From assembly GCF_018829635.1 (NCBI RefSeq), contig NZ_JAHKKG010000016.1, forward strand, positions 1 through 64,000: DNA of 64,000 nt. The letters run 5' to 3'. Shown here in pieces: positions 50,777 through 61,165 of this stretch. Origin of the DNA: Paractinoplanes bogorensis. Its GTDB lineage: Bacteria; Actinomycetota; Actinomycetes; Mycobacteriales; Micromonosporaceae. Numbering within the stretch: the first letter of the stretch is position 1; each line of letters opens with the position of its first letter. Under the pieces are notes generated by a model, which was not told where the DNA came from, searched no databases, and saw nothing but the letters and a program-made list of their open reading frames with translations. Position numbers and translations under genes: made by a program.

Positions 50777-50863
50777 ACCGCCCTCGCACGGGCTCCACCG
50801 CGGACGTGGGACGATAGATGGCGCCGGCGGCTCGCCGGCGCACTCCCAGCTCGACAAGAACGG

Positions 50864-52750
<1,887 letters not shown>

Positions 52751-52831
52751 GGCGGTTTGGTTTTTCGACCACTCGGGAACTCTGGGGCTCGACGGACGCA
52801 ACAACTGCTTCACCCCGAGAGGAACCCCCCA

Positions 52832-53107
52832 ATGACTGTCACCGGCATCATCACCGCCCTCATCGTCGGTCTCATCATCGGCGCCCTGGGCCGCCTGGTC
52901 GTACCGGGCAAGCAGAACATCCCGATCTGGCTGACCCTGGTCATCGGTGTTGTCGCCGCGCTGCTGGGCACCGTCCTGGCCCGCGCCGCCGGCGTCGCCG
53001 ACACCGCGGGCTTCGACTGGATCGAGCTTCTGTTCCAGGTCGTGCTGGCCGCGATCGGTGTGGCCCTGGTCGCCGGTTACGGCGGTCGTCGTCGCATCCA
53101 CCGTTGA
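52832..53107 (+). CDS. GlsB/YeaQ/YmgE family stress-response membrane protein
   Basis: A 91-residue, three-helix membrane protein with the glycine-rich helices of the transglycosylase-associated (GlsB/YeaQ) family: ALIVGLIIGALGRLVVPGKQ, then a central helix and a VAGYGGRRRIHR end. Members are induced by envelope or osmotic stress; the mechanism is not known. ATG 52832 follows GAGAGGAA. A strong hairpin follows the stop. Confidence 0.9.
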   Translation: MTVTGIITALIVGLIIGALGRLVVPGKQNIPIWLTLVIGVVAALLGTVLARAAGVADTAGFDWIELLFQVVLAAIGVALVAGYGGRRRIHR

Positions 53108-53114
53108 GTTTCTT

Positions 53115-53147
53115 CGAAGCGCCGGACCATTATGGTCCGGCGCTTCG
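53115..53147. terminator. terminator hairpin after the GlsB-type gene
   Basis: A perfect 15-bp stem (53115-53129 with 53133-53147) with a 3-nt TTA loop begins 8 bp after the stop codon at 53107. Confidence 0.85.
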
Positions 53148-53185
53148 CCATTTGCGCCAAGCGCGGCGGTTCTTCGCGGATTCCG

Positions 53186-53319
53186 ATCAAGATCAAGAGC
53201 CGGATGTCCCAGCCGGGTGGTGGGTGACGGACCGTCGCTCCCGCGGGGACCCGGGCGTTCCGAGCTGGCCGCTGGCGCGTCCAGAACGCTCGGCCCACCC
53301 GGGCGACGTGAGTGAGTGG
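53186..53319. repeat. dispersed structured element, copy A
   Basis: About 134 bp homologous to 62389-62521. Shared landmarks in order: TCAAGAGC near the start, ATGTCCC, the 19-nt GACCGTCGCTCCCGCGGGG (53230-53248), and a hairpin whose 22-nt loop (53266-53287, beginning TGGCCGC and ending CAGAAC) is identical in both copies. The downstream flank GGCGAC..GTGAGTG is also shared. Here the stem is CCGAGC/GCTCGG (53260-53265 with 53288-53293), different in sequence from copy B yet still complementary. It lies between a terminator and a hypothetical gene. Confidence 0.85.
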
Positions 53320-53351
53320 TTACTCTCAACCCCGAGCGGGGGCGGGTGGCG

Positions 53352-53924
53352 ATGGGCATGTGGCTGGCGACCGTGTCGTTCGAGGACGGTTCGGTCATCT
53401 ACGCGCAGTACAGCACTGTGGTGGAGGCCCTGCTCGAGTCGCTTTACGAGTCGGCCTGTCCGATCGGAGGCACTCTGCCCGATGGCAGCCACTGCTATCG
53501 CGCGACGGTCACGGGTGAGCCGCTGCGGTCGTCACGATCGAAGCCGCCGTCCGCATCGGACGATATGCGCCTGGTCGAGATCGAAACAGAGCCGGACGCC
53601 ACACGCTGGTACGCGCTCTACTGCCCGAGCCGGCAAATGATCGTGGGTCCGCCCTCCAGTCATCACCAGTCGCGGCTTCACGAGGAGTTCGACCTGGTGC
53701 GCGACCCGGCCGGCGTCCGGCATCTGCGCCGCGACACCGGCGACGACGTGACCGCCTGTGGTCATCACCGACCCGGTCCGGGCCTAGGTTTCCTGCGTCC
53801 AAGGAACGGCTTCGACATCGAGCCACCGGATCCCGGACCACCGACAGACCTCTACGCCGAGTGGAACAGCCCGGACCTGTGCCGCCAGTGTCTGCTCGCA
53901 TGCGCATCCGAAACATGGTCGTGA
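53352..53924 (+). CDS. hypothetical protein with cysteine/histidine pairs
   Basis: A 190-residue soluble protein. Read from ATG 53352 (GGGCGGGTGG upstream) it begins MGMWLATVSFEDGSV; a GTG at 53316 is an alternative. The C-terminal third has a DVTACGHHRPGPG segment followed 40 residues later by PDLCRQCLLA, which could bind zinc in the way of small Cys/His actinobacterial domains. I do not recognise the family. Codon use looks like the neighbours. Dispersed element copy A lies just upstream. Confidence 0.65.
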   Translation: MGMWLATVSFEDGSVIYAQYSTVVEALLESLYESACPIGGTLPDGSHCYRATVTGEPLRSSRSKPPSASDDMRLVEIETEPDATRWYALYCPSRQMIVGPPSSHHQSRLHEEFDLVRDPAGVRHLRRDTGDDVTACGHHRPGPGLGFLRPRNGFDIEPPDPGPPTDLYAEWNSPDLCRQCLLACASETWS

Positions 53925-53927
53925 GAC

Positions 53928-54278
53928 GCCCGACCGTGGACGGTCCTGAGCGCTGAGCGCGGTGGCAAAGCCTGTGATGGGGTCGACGCGTCGGTGAGCG
54001 GCGGTCTCGTCGGGGCCGCGCGTGGTGGGCGTGCTGCTGCGGTGGCATGGTGCAGGAACGCTGACGGCGATGGTGCCGTGCGCGGCGCCTGTGTACGACG
54101 GACGCGTCAGTCAGCGGTCGAGGTGGTGTGAGCGGCGGCGTGTTGGAGGCCGCGCTCGGTGGTGTGCTGCGTGAAGGCGCTGGGTGCCAGCCCGCCGCGT
54201 GGCGAGCGCGACGCCGACCCCGCCGACCCGACGCGAGGCTGTGAGGCGGCGACTGCTGTGCCGGCGCTGTAGGGGTGG
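53928..54278. other. non-coding gap
   Basis: About 350 bp between two convergent genes with no supportable gene. Frames are open on both strands, but without ribosome sites or protein-like composition. It could be decayed sequence; see the finding on the sensor lacking an output domain. Confidence 0.6.
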
Positions 54279-56186
54279 TCAGTAGCGGAACTTGTGCTGG
54301 GCGCTTCGGCGGTTTATCCAGGCGGGTAGTTCGTCCAGCTGGTCGCGGTGGGGGAGGCGGTCGATCGGGTCCTGGCTGTCGGTGACGGTGTGCATGGTTA
54401 CCACGAAGCCCTGCACCAAGCGGTCTTCGCGCAGGTCTCGGTAGGTGGCCTCGACCAGAGCCTGACTGTGGTCGGGGCGGCGCAGGGCGCAGAACATCGT
54501 GCCGTCGCCGCCGGTGGCGAACGCTCGGCGGATCTGGCCTCGGTCGTCGGGGTGGACCAGGTCTTCCAGGGTGGCCAGCGGGGAGAGTTTGTCGTCGCCC
54601 AGCAGGTCGTGCAGGGCCGGGCTCGCGTAGCGGATGCGCTGGTCCTCGTCGAGCACCAGCATCAGGTCGGCGGTGTTGCTGATGACCGCCCGCAGGTAGA
54701 GGTCGCTGTCGCGGCGGCCGACGGCCTCGACCAGGCTGATCCGGTCGAGTGCCAGCGCGGCCTGGCCGGCCAGCACCTCGAGGGCGTCGTGGGCGGCGGC
54801 GAGGGCGTCGCGGCGGCCGGTCAGCACCAGGGCGCCGCCGCTGGGGCGGGCCACGGCCAGCGGTTCCAGCCAGAGCGGGCAGACCAGGGTGGACTCCTCG
54901 CCGGACCGGCCGGCTGAACTGTTGGTGGACGAGCCGGCGAGGCGCCGGCCGAGCCACTCAGCGGCCCGGCGCACCCGGGCGACCAGGCCGGACAGGCCGA
55001 GCTGACGAACGAGCCGGGCGATGCCACGCCGTAGCCGGCGGAGGGAGCGGCGTGCGCGAACCGCCCGGCGGAGGCCGGTGCCCGACAGGCCGAGCCGGCG
55101 AACGAGCGCACGCGAGCCCCGACCACGGAAGCCGCCTACGCGGGCGCGGGCGGCCGGCTCATGGGGGGAGGGCTGCGGGTCCTCGATCCACCAGCTGCGC
55201 GGGCGACGGCCGGCGGGGGCGGGTGGCAGCTGTTCCGTGGCCAGCTGACGGTCGTCGGGGGCGAAGACGAGCCGGCGGATCGCGTCGCCGGGCATCAGGG
55301 CGGCCACGGCCTGCCGGACCGCCTCGTCGACCGCGGGCACGTCGGCCGCCGACACCAGGGCGGCGCTCGCGCTGCGCAGGCCCCGCTCGCGGGCCAGGGC
55401 GTGGCTGTTCAGGGTGACCGAGTCAGCCAGGCGGGTGATCGTCAGGGTGAGCGTGATGGCGCCGGCGATGGCGATCGGGACGCCGTCGCGGACCTCGCCG
55501 TGCAGGGCCTCGATCAGCAGCACGGTCGGCGGGGTCGCCACCGAAACGCCGAGCAGGGCGGCCCAGTGGCCGCGCCAGTTCGTCGTGCGCGGGGTCATCG
55601 GCTGGGTGAGGCGCACCATCGACGGGTGCAGGGCGGCCAGGCCCCAGCTCACGTAGAGCACACGGTAACCGGTCTCGGAGGCCTCGTCGCGCAACATCGG
55701 ATACAGCACGTCACCGCACAGCAACCCGATCGAGCCGAGCAGCAGGAGCATCGCCGCGATGTTGCGCGGGGCGGCCAGGTTGAGGCGCAGCGCGACCGCG
55801 ACCAGCAGCAGCGAGCCGATCACGTCGGACGCCGAGATCTCGCCGATGATGCCGTTGTCGCCGATCACGAAGACCCACACCACGAGCAGCGCCGAGCAGG
55901 CGAAGGCCAGCAGATCGATCAGCCGGGCCCGGTCGACCAGCACCGAGCCACCCTGCGTGAAGTGCAGCAACGAGCCGGTCACCAGCACGAACATGGCGAG
56001 GTAGAAGCCGGTCGCGGTGGGCATCTCGTCAAATGCGTAGAAAACGTCGCCGATGGCCAGGGCGGCGATCGCCCCCGCCAGCAACAGCCACGGCACGACC
56101 CGCGCGGGGCGGTGCCATCGCAGGCCCATGATGATCGCCGTGCAGCTGCCGGCACCCAGGAGAATCCACTCGATCGCCCTTGACAC
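54279..56186 (-). CDS. multi-pass membrane sensor with GAF-like and PAS domains, no output domain
   Basis: A 635-residue protein. Residues 1-240 form about eight transmembrane helices of the type that precedes GGDEF-EAL proteins in Actinoplanes relatives. A GAF-like domain (about 255-500) is interrupted by an arginine-rich insert (about 335-425) that holds two copies of a LVRxLGLSG element. A PAS domain (about 510-620; VISNTADLMLVLDEDQRIRY ... LEDLVHPDDR) follows. The protein then stops 30 residues later, where a GGDEF or kinase domain would normally begin. The ATG at 56186 is the start. Confidence 0.8.
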   Translation of the reverse strand: MSRAIEWILLGAGSCTAIIMGLRWHRPARVVPWLLLAGAIAALAIGDVFYAFDEMPTATGFYLAMFVLVTGSLLHFTQGGSVLVDRARLIDLLAFACSALLVVWVFVIGDNGIIGEISASDVIGSLLLVAVALRLNLAAPRNIAAMLLLLGSIGLLCGDVLYPMLRDEASETGYRVLYVSWGLAALHPSMVRLTQPMTPRTTNWRGHWAALLGVSVATPPTVLLIEALHGEVRDGVPIAIAGAITLTLTITRLADSVTLNSHALARERGLRSASAALVSAADVPAVDEAVRQAVAALMPGDAIRRLVFAPDDRQLATEQLPPAPAGRRPRSWWIEDPQPSPHEPAARARVGGFRGRGSRALVRRLGLSGTGLRRAVRARRSLRRLRRGIARLVRQLGLSGLVARVRRAAEWLGRRLAGSSTNSSAGRSGEESTLVCPLWLEPLAVARPSGGALVLTGRRDALAAAHDALEVLAGQAALALDRISLVEAVGRRDSDLYLRAVISNTADLMLVLDEDQRIRYASPALHDLLGDDKLSPLATLEDLVHPDDRGQIRRAFATGGDGTMFCALRRPDHSQALVEATYRDLREDRLVQGFVVTMHTVTDSQDPIDRLPHRDQLDELPAWINRRSAQHKFRY

Positions 56187-56326
56187 GTTCTACTTAGTAC
56201 CAGGGCGGTAGCTGTCTGTCCATGTCGATGTATACGCTACGCAACTGCGTACCCGAATCGTCCGCCATCACTGTCGGTGACGACAAATCACGCCGAGTTT
56301 GGCCGGGGCGGGTCGAAACGCCGACG

Positions 56327-57184
56327 TCAGTTGAAGACTTCGGCGACGACCCGGCCGGTGCCGACCGCACCTTCCGCGGTTACCGCCTGCCACTTGCCGT
56401 CGGGGGCGTGCCATTCGAGGTCGCCGAAACGTACCCGTTCGAGGCCGGTGGCTGACGCGTGCGCCACCAGCCAGTGCGCGTAGCGCCAGCCCGAGTTGGC
56501 GCTGGTGACCTGGACGGTCAGTCCGCCGTCCTGTTTCGCGGTGGCCGACTCGGGCAGGCCCTTGCCCCAGTCGAGCCGCAGGCCGTCCATCAGCGCCGCG
56601 GCCGCCGCCGCCCCGCGCAGCACCGGCGAGCCGGTCACGCTGCACTCCACCGCCCCGGTGGCCCGGCCGGTGAGAGCCTTGGCCAGCACGGTGGACTCGT
56701 CGGCCCATTTCTCGTACGCATTGGGGTAGGCCGACCGCTGCACCTTCTGCGCGGCGTCGGTGACCCGCATCTTCTGGTAGCCCTTGACCTTCTTGAGCGA
56801 CGCGTAGAACTTGTCGGCCGCGTACCGCGGGTCCTTGATCTGCTCGATCGTGCCCCAGCCCTGGCTGGGCCGCTGCTGGAACAGCCCGACCGAGTCGCGG
56901 TCGCCGTCGTCGAGGTTTTCCAGCTTGGATTCCTGCAGGGCGGTGGCCAGTGCGATCACCACGGCCCGCTCGGGCATGCCGCGGCGCAGGCCGACGGCGG
57001 TGATCGTGGCGGCGTTGGCCATCTGCACGTAGTCGAGGGTGACCTCGCCGTCGGCCCGCACCGTGCACTCCGGGCCGATCTTGGGCAGCTTGATGCCGTT
57101 GGAGAAGGTCCGGACGACCACGAACACGCCGAGCGCACCGACGAGCGCGATAATCGCGAGCGCCACGATCGGTGTCCTGCGCAA
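56327..57184 (-). CDS. membrane-anchored protein with lysozyme-like motif
   Basis: From TTG 57184, preceded by AAGGAG at six bases, the protein has 285 residues: an N-terminal anchor (RRTPIVALAIIALVGALGVF) and a large outer domain. The segment ALATALQESKLENLDDGDRD, then SVGLFQQRPSQGWGT, resembles the catalytic-helix region of lytic transglycosylase-like folds (Glu in QESKLEN). This family is widespread in actinobacteria, often annotated only as a membrane protein. Cell-wall binding or hydrolysis is inference. A frame-extended start at 57232 lacks the ribosome site. Confidence 0.75.
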   Translation of the reverse strand: MRRTPIVALAIIALVGALGVFVVVRTFSNGIKLPKIGPECTVRADGEVTLDYVQMANAATITAVGLRRGMPERAVVIALATALQESKLENLDDGDRDSVGLFQQRPSQGWGTIEQIKDPRYAADKFYASLKKVKGYQKMRVTDAAQKVQRSAYPNAYEKWADESTVLAKALTGRATGAVECSVTGSPVLRGAAAAAALMDGLRLDWGKGLPESATAKQDGGLTVQVTSANSGWRYAHWLVAHASATGLERVRFGDLEWHAPDGKWQAVTAEGAVGTGRVVAEVFN

Positions 57185-57261
57185 CCCACACTCCTTACGA
57201 GCCTTGTAAATCCGAGCCGACGATGGCGACAAGAGTAGTCAACGAGGTCACCCGATCCGCG

Positions 57262-58038
57262 TCACCCGTCCGACGCCGGAGCGGCGGGAACCCAGCTCGC
57301 GGGCCGCTTCTCGCGGAATGCGGTCATGCCCTCGCGCCCCTCGGCCGAGCGGAAGTACCCCGCCGACCGGGCGGACAGCTCGGACAGCTCGGCCCGGATC
57401 GGCGTACGGCGGAGAAGTTGTTTGGTCCCGGCCAGGGCCAGCGGCCCGCCGAGCACGAGGCTGGCGCAGTACCGGCGTACGGCATCGTCCAGGTCTTCGG
57501 CCGGCACAGCCGTGGTGACCAGGCCGATCTCGGCCGCGCGGGCCCCGTCGAAGACGTCTCCGGTGAGGTAGAGCTCGGCCGCCGCGCGCGGGGCCAGGCG
57601 GGGCAGCACGGTTGCGCTGATCACGGCCGGGATGACGCCGAGGCGTACCTCGGAGAACGCGAACGTCGCCTCGAGCGTGCAGACCGCGATGTCGGCTGCC
57701 GCGATCAGGCCGAGCCCGCCGGCCCGGGCCGGACCGGCCACCCGGGCGACGACCGGCTTGGGAAACTCCCAGAGAGCTCCCAGCACGTCGGCGATCATCT
57801 CGGCCGGCACCCGGCCGTCGGCGCGGGCCGCGGCCGTCTCCTTGAGGTCGGCGCCGGAGCAGAAGACCGGGCCGGTGTGCGTGAGCACGACCGCGCGTAC
57901 GGCGTTGTCGGTGAACGCCTCGCCCAGGGCCTCGAGCAACTCGGTCATCAGGGGCGTGGAGAGGGCGTTGCGGTTGGCCGGGGAATCGAGGGTCAGGGTG
58001 GTCACCCCGGCGGCGGTGACGGTACGGACCAGAGCCAT
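57262..58038 (-). CDS. enoyl-CoA hydratase/isomerase family protein
   Basis: Crotonase-fold protein of 258 residues. The oxyanion-hole strands are present (NRNALSTPLM, FCSGADLKE, GPARAGGLGLIAAADIAV). The catalytic glutamates of hydratases are not clearly in place: the second position lies in SEVRLGVIPAVIS. It may therefore be an isomerase, hydratase or other crotonase, probably acting on acyl-CoAs. The ATG at 58038 is 36 bp from the divergent hemW start. Confidence 0.85.
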   Translation of the reverse strand: MALVRTVTAAGVTTLTLDSPANRNALSTPLMTELLEALGEAFTDNAVRAVVLTHTGPVFCSGADLKETAAARADGRVPAEMIADVLGALWEFPKPVVARVAGPARAGGLGLIAAADIAVCTLEATFAFSEVRLGVIPAVISATVLPRLAPRAAAELYLTGDVFDGARAAEIGLVTTAVPAEDLDDAVRRYCASLVLGGPLALAGTKQLLRRTPIRAELSELSARSAGYFRSAEGREGMTAFREKRPASWVPAAPASDG

Positions 58039-58074
58039 GGCGGAACCCTAACGTCAGGCGTGCACACTTGATGG

Positions 58075-59277
58075 ATGGCCGGCGCACTGGAACATGGCGA
58101 ACCCGTACCCTCCGACGGGTCGCTGCCCGATGAGGCGACGGCACATGTGGGGAAGAACGGTTTCGCCGTCTACGTGCACGTGCCGTTTTGTGCGAGTCGC
58201 TGCGGATACTGCGATTTCAACACCTACACGTCGACCGAACTGGGCGGTGGCGCGACCCGCGAGACGTACGCCGACACCGTCCTGCAAGAGCTGGAACTTG
58301 CCCGAAAGACCATAAACCCGGAGCAAGTAGACACGGTCTTCTTCGGGGGCGGCACTCCGACGCTGCTCGACGCCGACGACCTGGGCCGCATCCTCGAGGG
58401 CATCGACGACGCGTGGGGCCTGGCGCCCGGGGCCGAGGTCACCACCGAGGCCAACCCGGAGTCGGTCGACCCGGCCTACCTGCGCCGCCTGCGCAAAAGC
58501 GGCTTCAACCGGATCTCGCTCGGCATGCAGTCGGCCGCGCCGTCCGTGCTGCGGATCCTCGACCGCAAGCACACCGCGGGCCGGGCGCCCCAGGCCGCGA
58601 CCGAGGCCCGCGAGGCCGGATTCGAGCACGTCAACCTCGACCTCATCTACGGCACACCGGGCGAGACGGCCGACGACTTCGCCGCGTCCCTGCGCAGCGT
58701 GATCGGGGCCGGGGTCGACCACGTGAGCGCGTACGCCCTGATCGTCGAGGACGGCACCCGGATGGCGGGCCGGATGCGCCGCGGCGAGATCCCCTACCCG
58801 TCCGACGACGTGGCCGCCGATCGCTACCTGGCCGCCGAGGCCGCCCTGAGCGAGGCCGGGTTCCGGTGGTACGAGGTCTCCAACTGGGCGACCAGCGACG
58901 AGGCGCGCTGCCGGCACAACCTGCTGTACTGGACCGGGGCCGACTGGTGGGGTCTCGGGCCGGGCGCCCACAGCCATGTCGGCGGGGTGCGCTGGTGGAA
59001 CGTCAAGCATCCGGCGGCGTACGCGAAAAGGCTCTCGGACGGGGTCTCGCCCGGTCACGGCCGGGAACTGCTGACCGGCGAGGACCGCCATGTCGAGGAC
59101 GTGATGCTGCGGGTTCGGCTGCGCGCGGGCATCGCGCTCGACCGGGTCGATCCGGCCGGCGCCCGGCAGGCACTCGCGAACGGTTTGCTCGACGCCGACG
59201 CGTACGGGAAAGGGAAATTGATCCTGACCCTGCGCGGGCGTCTGCTGGCCGACGCGGTGATCCGCGACGTGGTCTGA
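58075..59277 (+). CDS. hemW: heme chaperone HemW (radical SAM)
   Basis: A 400-residue radical SAM protein with the cluster motif HVPFCASRCGYCDFNTY (C-x3-C-x2-C) and FFGGGTPTLL. HemW binds heme and inserts it into target enzymes; the cysteine typical of HemN's coproporphyrinogen oxidation is absent, so the old hemN label would be wrong. Start ATG 58075. hemW shortly before hrcA-dnaJ is the mycobacterial order. Confidence 0.95.
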   Translation: MAGALEHGEPVPSDGSLPDEATAHVGKNGFAVYVHVPFCASRCGYCDFNTYTSTELGGGATRETYADTVLQELELARKTINPEQVDTVFFGGGTPTLLDADDLGRILEGIDDAWGLAPGAEVTTEANPESVDPAYLRRLRKSGFNRISLGMQSAAPSVLRILDRKHTAGRAPQAATEAREAGFEHVNLDLIYGTPGETADDFAASLRSVIGAGVDHVSAYALIVEDGTRMAGRMRRGEIPYPSDDVAADRYLAAEAALSEAGFRWYEVSNWATSDEARCRHNLLYWTGADWWGLGPGAHSHVGGVRWWNVKHPAAYAKRLSDGVSPGHGRELLTGEDRHVEDVMLRVRLRAGIALDRVDPAGARQALANGLLDADAYGKGKLILTLRGRLLADAVIRDVV

Positions 59278-59301
59278 CGGAAAACACGGGAACACAGAAG
59301 A

Positions 59302-59326
59302 CGCGCCGGGCCCCGTACCCGGCGCG
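59302..59326. terminator. convergent terminator hairpin
   Basis: A perfect 9-bp GC stem (59302-59310 with 59318-59326) with a 7-nt loop lies between the convergent hemW and DUF4870 genes. Confidence 0.75.
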
Positions 59327-59334
59327 GTCCCGCG

Positions 59335-59973
59335 TTACTTGATCAGGTTGATGGTCATCGGGTAGTTGTACGGCTCACCGTTGGTCGCCTTCACGCCGGC
59401 GATCACGCCGAAGATGATGGCGATCAGGGCGGCGATCGGGAAGATCGCGAAGCCGATGGCGATGCAGGTCGTGGCCCAGCCGATGATGCCGACGATGGAC
59501 CAGACGATCTGGAAGTTCAGCGCCTTGACCGCCTCGGCCCGCACGGCCGGGGACTGCTGGCCCTTGGCCATCATCGCGATCAGCGGCACGATCCAGCCGC
59601 CCAGGCCGCCACCGACGAAGGCGCCCAGCGCGCCGCCGAAGTGAGCGATCTGGATCCACGTCTTGTCGTCCGCGGTCTGGCCGCCGCCGTAGCCCGGGCC
59701 AGGGCCGTAGCCCTGCGGAGGCTGCTGCTGGTAGCCGTACTGCGGTGGCGGGGTGCCGTAGCCGCCGCCCGAGGTGGGCGGCGGGGCGCCGTAGCCACCA
59801 CCGGACGTGGGCGGAGGAGCTCCGTAGCCGGGCCCGCCGGAGGACGGCGCGCCGTACGGAGGCGGCGGGGGCGGTGTCGAACCCGAACTCGGGTCGTTAG
59901 CCGCATAAGGGTTGAACGGCGCGGTGGGGTCGTGCGGGTTACCTTCACCGGGCGGGCGAGGTGGTTCAGTCAT
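59335..59973 (-). CDS. DUF4870 domain membrane protein
   Basis: A 212-residue protein from ATG 59973. The N-terminal ~100 residues are Pro/Gly/Tyr-rich with PPPTSGGGYGA repeats. The C-terminal part is the DUF4870 domain: three hydrophobic segments with DDKTWIQIAHFGG, RAEAVKALNFQIVWSI and GVKATNGEPYNYP. These proteins are common in Gram-positives and their function is unknown. The tail could aid assembly at a membrane surface; that is inference. Confidence 0.9.
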   Translation of the reverse strand: MTEPPRPPGEGNPHDPTAPFNPYAANDPSSGSTPPPPPPYGAPSSGGPGYGAPPPTSGGGYGAPPPTSGGGYGTPPPQYGYQQQPPQGYGPGPGYGGGQTADDKTWIQIAHFGGALGAFVGGGLGGWIVPLIAMMAKGQQSPAVRAEAVKALNFQIVWSIVGIIGWATTCIAIGFAIFPIAALIAIIFGVIAGVKATNGEPYNYPMTINLIK

Positions 59974-60083
59974 GGCTGACACCGTAGAGCCGCAGTTCAA
60001 TGCGGTCGAGAGCGACATGCTGATCGAGTCGGTGAATAGACAGTCCACTCGATCATCGCGCTCGGGTCCGTGGCGACGTAGAC

Positions 60084-60108
60084 TGGCACTCTGTCGACTG
60101 GAGTGCCA
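60084..60108 (+). promoter_or_regulatory. CIRCE operator for HrcA
   Basis: TGGCACTC-N9-GAGTGCCA, a perfect 8-bp inverted repeat with the 9-bp spacer of CIRCE (consensus TTAGCACTC-N9-GAGTGCTAA), sits 17 bp before hrcA. A -10-like TAGACT (60079-60084) overlaps its left edge. HrcA should repress its own operon here. Confidence 0.9.
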
Positions 60109-60125
60109 ACCGGGGGAGGGGTCGG

Positions 60126-61148
60126 ATGAGTCTGGATGACCGCAAGCTCGAAGTGCTGCGGGCGATCGTCGAAGACTACGTCGAGACCCAGGAACCGGTC
60201 GGCTCCAAGTCGCTCGTCGAGCGCCACCAGCTCGGTGTCTCCCCCGCTACCGTGCGTAACGACATGGCGGTGCTGGAGGAAGAGGGCTACATCCGGCAGC
60301 CGCACACCAGTGCCGGCCGGGTGCCCACCGACGCCGGTTACCGGCTGTTCGTCGACCGGCTCAGCCGGGTCAAGCCGCTCAGCCCGGCCGAGCGCCGGGC
60401 CATCGAGCGCTTCCTGATCGGCGCGGTCGACCTCGACGACGTCGTGCACCGCACCGTACGGCTGCTGGCCCAGCTGACCCGCCAGGTCGCCGTCGTGCAA
60501 TATCCGTCGCTGGCCCGCTCGTCGGTGCGCCACCTCGAGCTGGTGCCGATCTCGACCACGCGCATCATGCTGGTGATGATCGCCGACACCGGCCGGGTCG
60601 AGCAGCGCCTGGTCGAGCTGCCCCAGCCGGTCCCGGCCGACGACGTCACCGACCTCCGGCGCCGGGTGAACGAGAAACTCGCCGGGCAGAAACTCGCCGA
60701 CACGCCGCCGCTGGTGCAGGGCCTGGTCGACGACTGCGCCCCCGGCAGCCGCGCCACCATGGCCTGCCTGGCCTCGGTACTGCTCGAGACGTTGGTCGAG
60801 CGCAGTGAGGAACGCCTCGCCTTGGCGGGCACGGCTAACCTGACTCGTGGGGGCGTGCTGGACTTCCAGGGCACGCTGCGCCCCGTCCTCGAGGCTCTCG
60901 AGGAAGAGGTCATCCTGCTCAAGCTGATCGGCGATCTGGAACCGAGCACCACCCGGGTCCGGATCGGCGACGAGAACCAGATCGACAACCTGCGGTCGGC
61001 GTCCGTGGTCAGCACGGGTTACGGCCCGGGCGCGACGATCGTCGGGGGGCTGGGTGTGCTCGGTCCCACCCGGATGGACTACCCCGGCACGATCGCGACC
61101 GTGCGCGCGGTGGCACGCTACGTGGGCGACCTTCTAGCCCAGAACTGA
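60126..61148 (+). CDS. hrcA: heat-inducible transcription repressor HrcA
   Basis: A 340-residue repressor of heat-shock genes. The N-terminal winged helix (RKLEVLRAIVEDYVETQEPV, SPATVRNDMAVLEEEGYI) binds CIRCE; the rest is the GAF-like domain. It lies directly downstream of a CIRCE element and upstream of dnaJ, so it is autoregulated. ATG 60126 has a strong GGGGAGGGG site. Confidence 0.97.
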   Translation: MSLDDRKLEVLRAIVEDYVETQEPVGSKSLVERHQLGVSPATVRNDMAVLEEEGYIRQPHTSAGRVPTDAGYRLFVDRLSRVKPLSPAERRAIERFLIGAVDLDDVVHRTVRLLAQLTRQVAVVQYPSLARSSVRHLELVPISTTRIMLVMIADTGRVEQRLVELPQPVPADDVTDLRRRVNEKLAGQKLADTPPLVQGLVDDCAPGSRATMACLASVLLETLVERSEERLALAGTANLTRGGVLDFQGTLRPVLEALEEEVILLKLIGDLEPSTTRVRIGDENQIDNLRSASVVSTGYGPGATIVGGLGVLGPTRMDYPGTIATVRAVARYVGDLLAQN

Positions 61149-61165
61149 CGAGGATTGCGGAGCCT

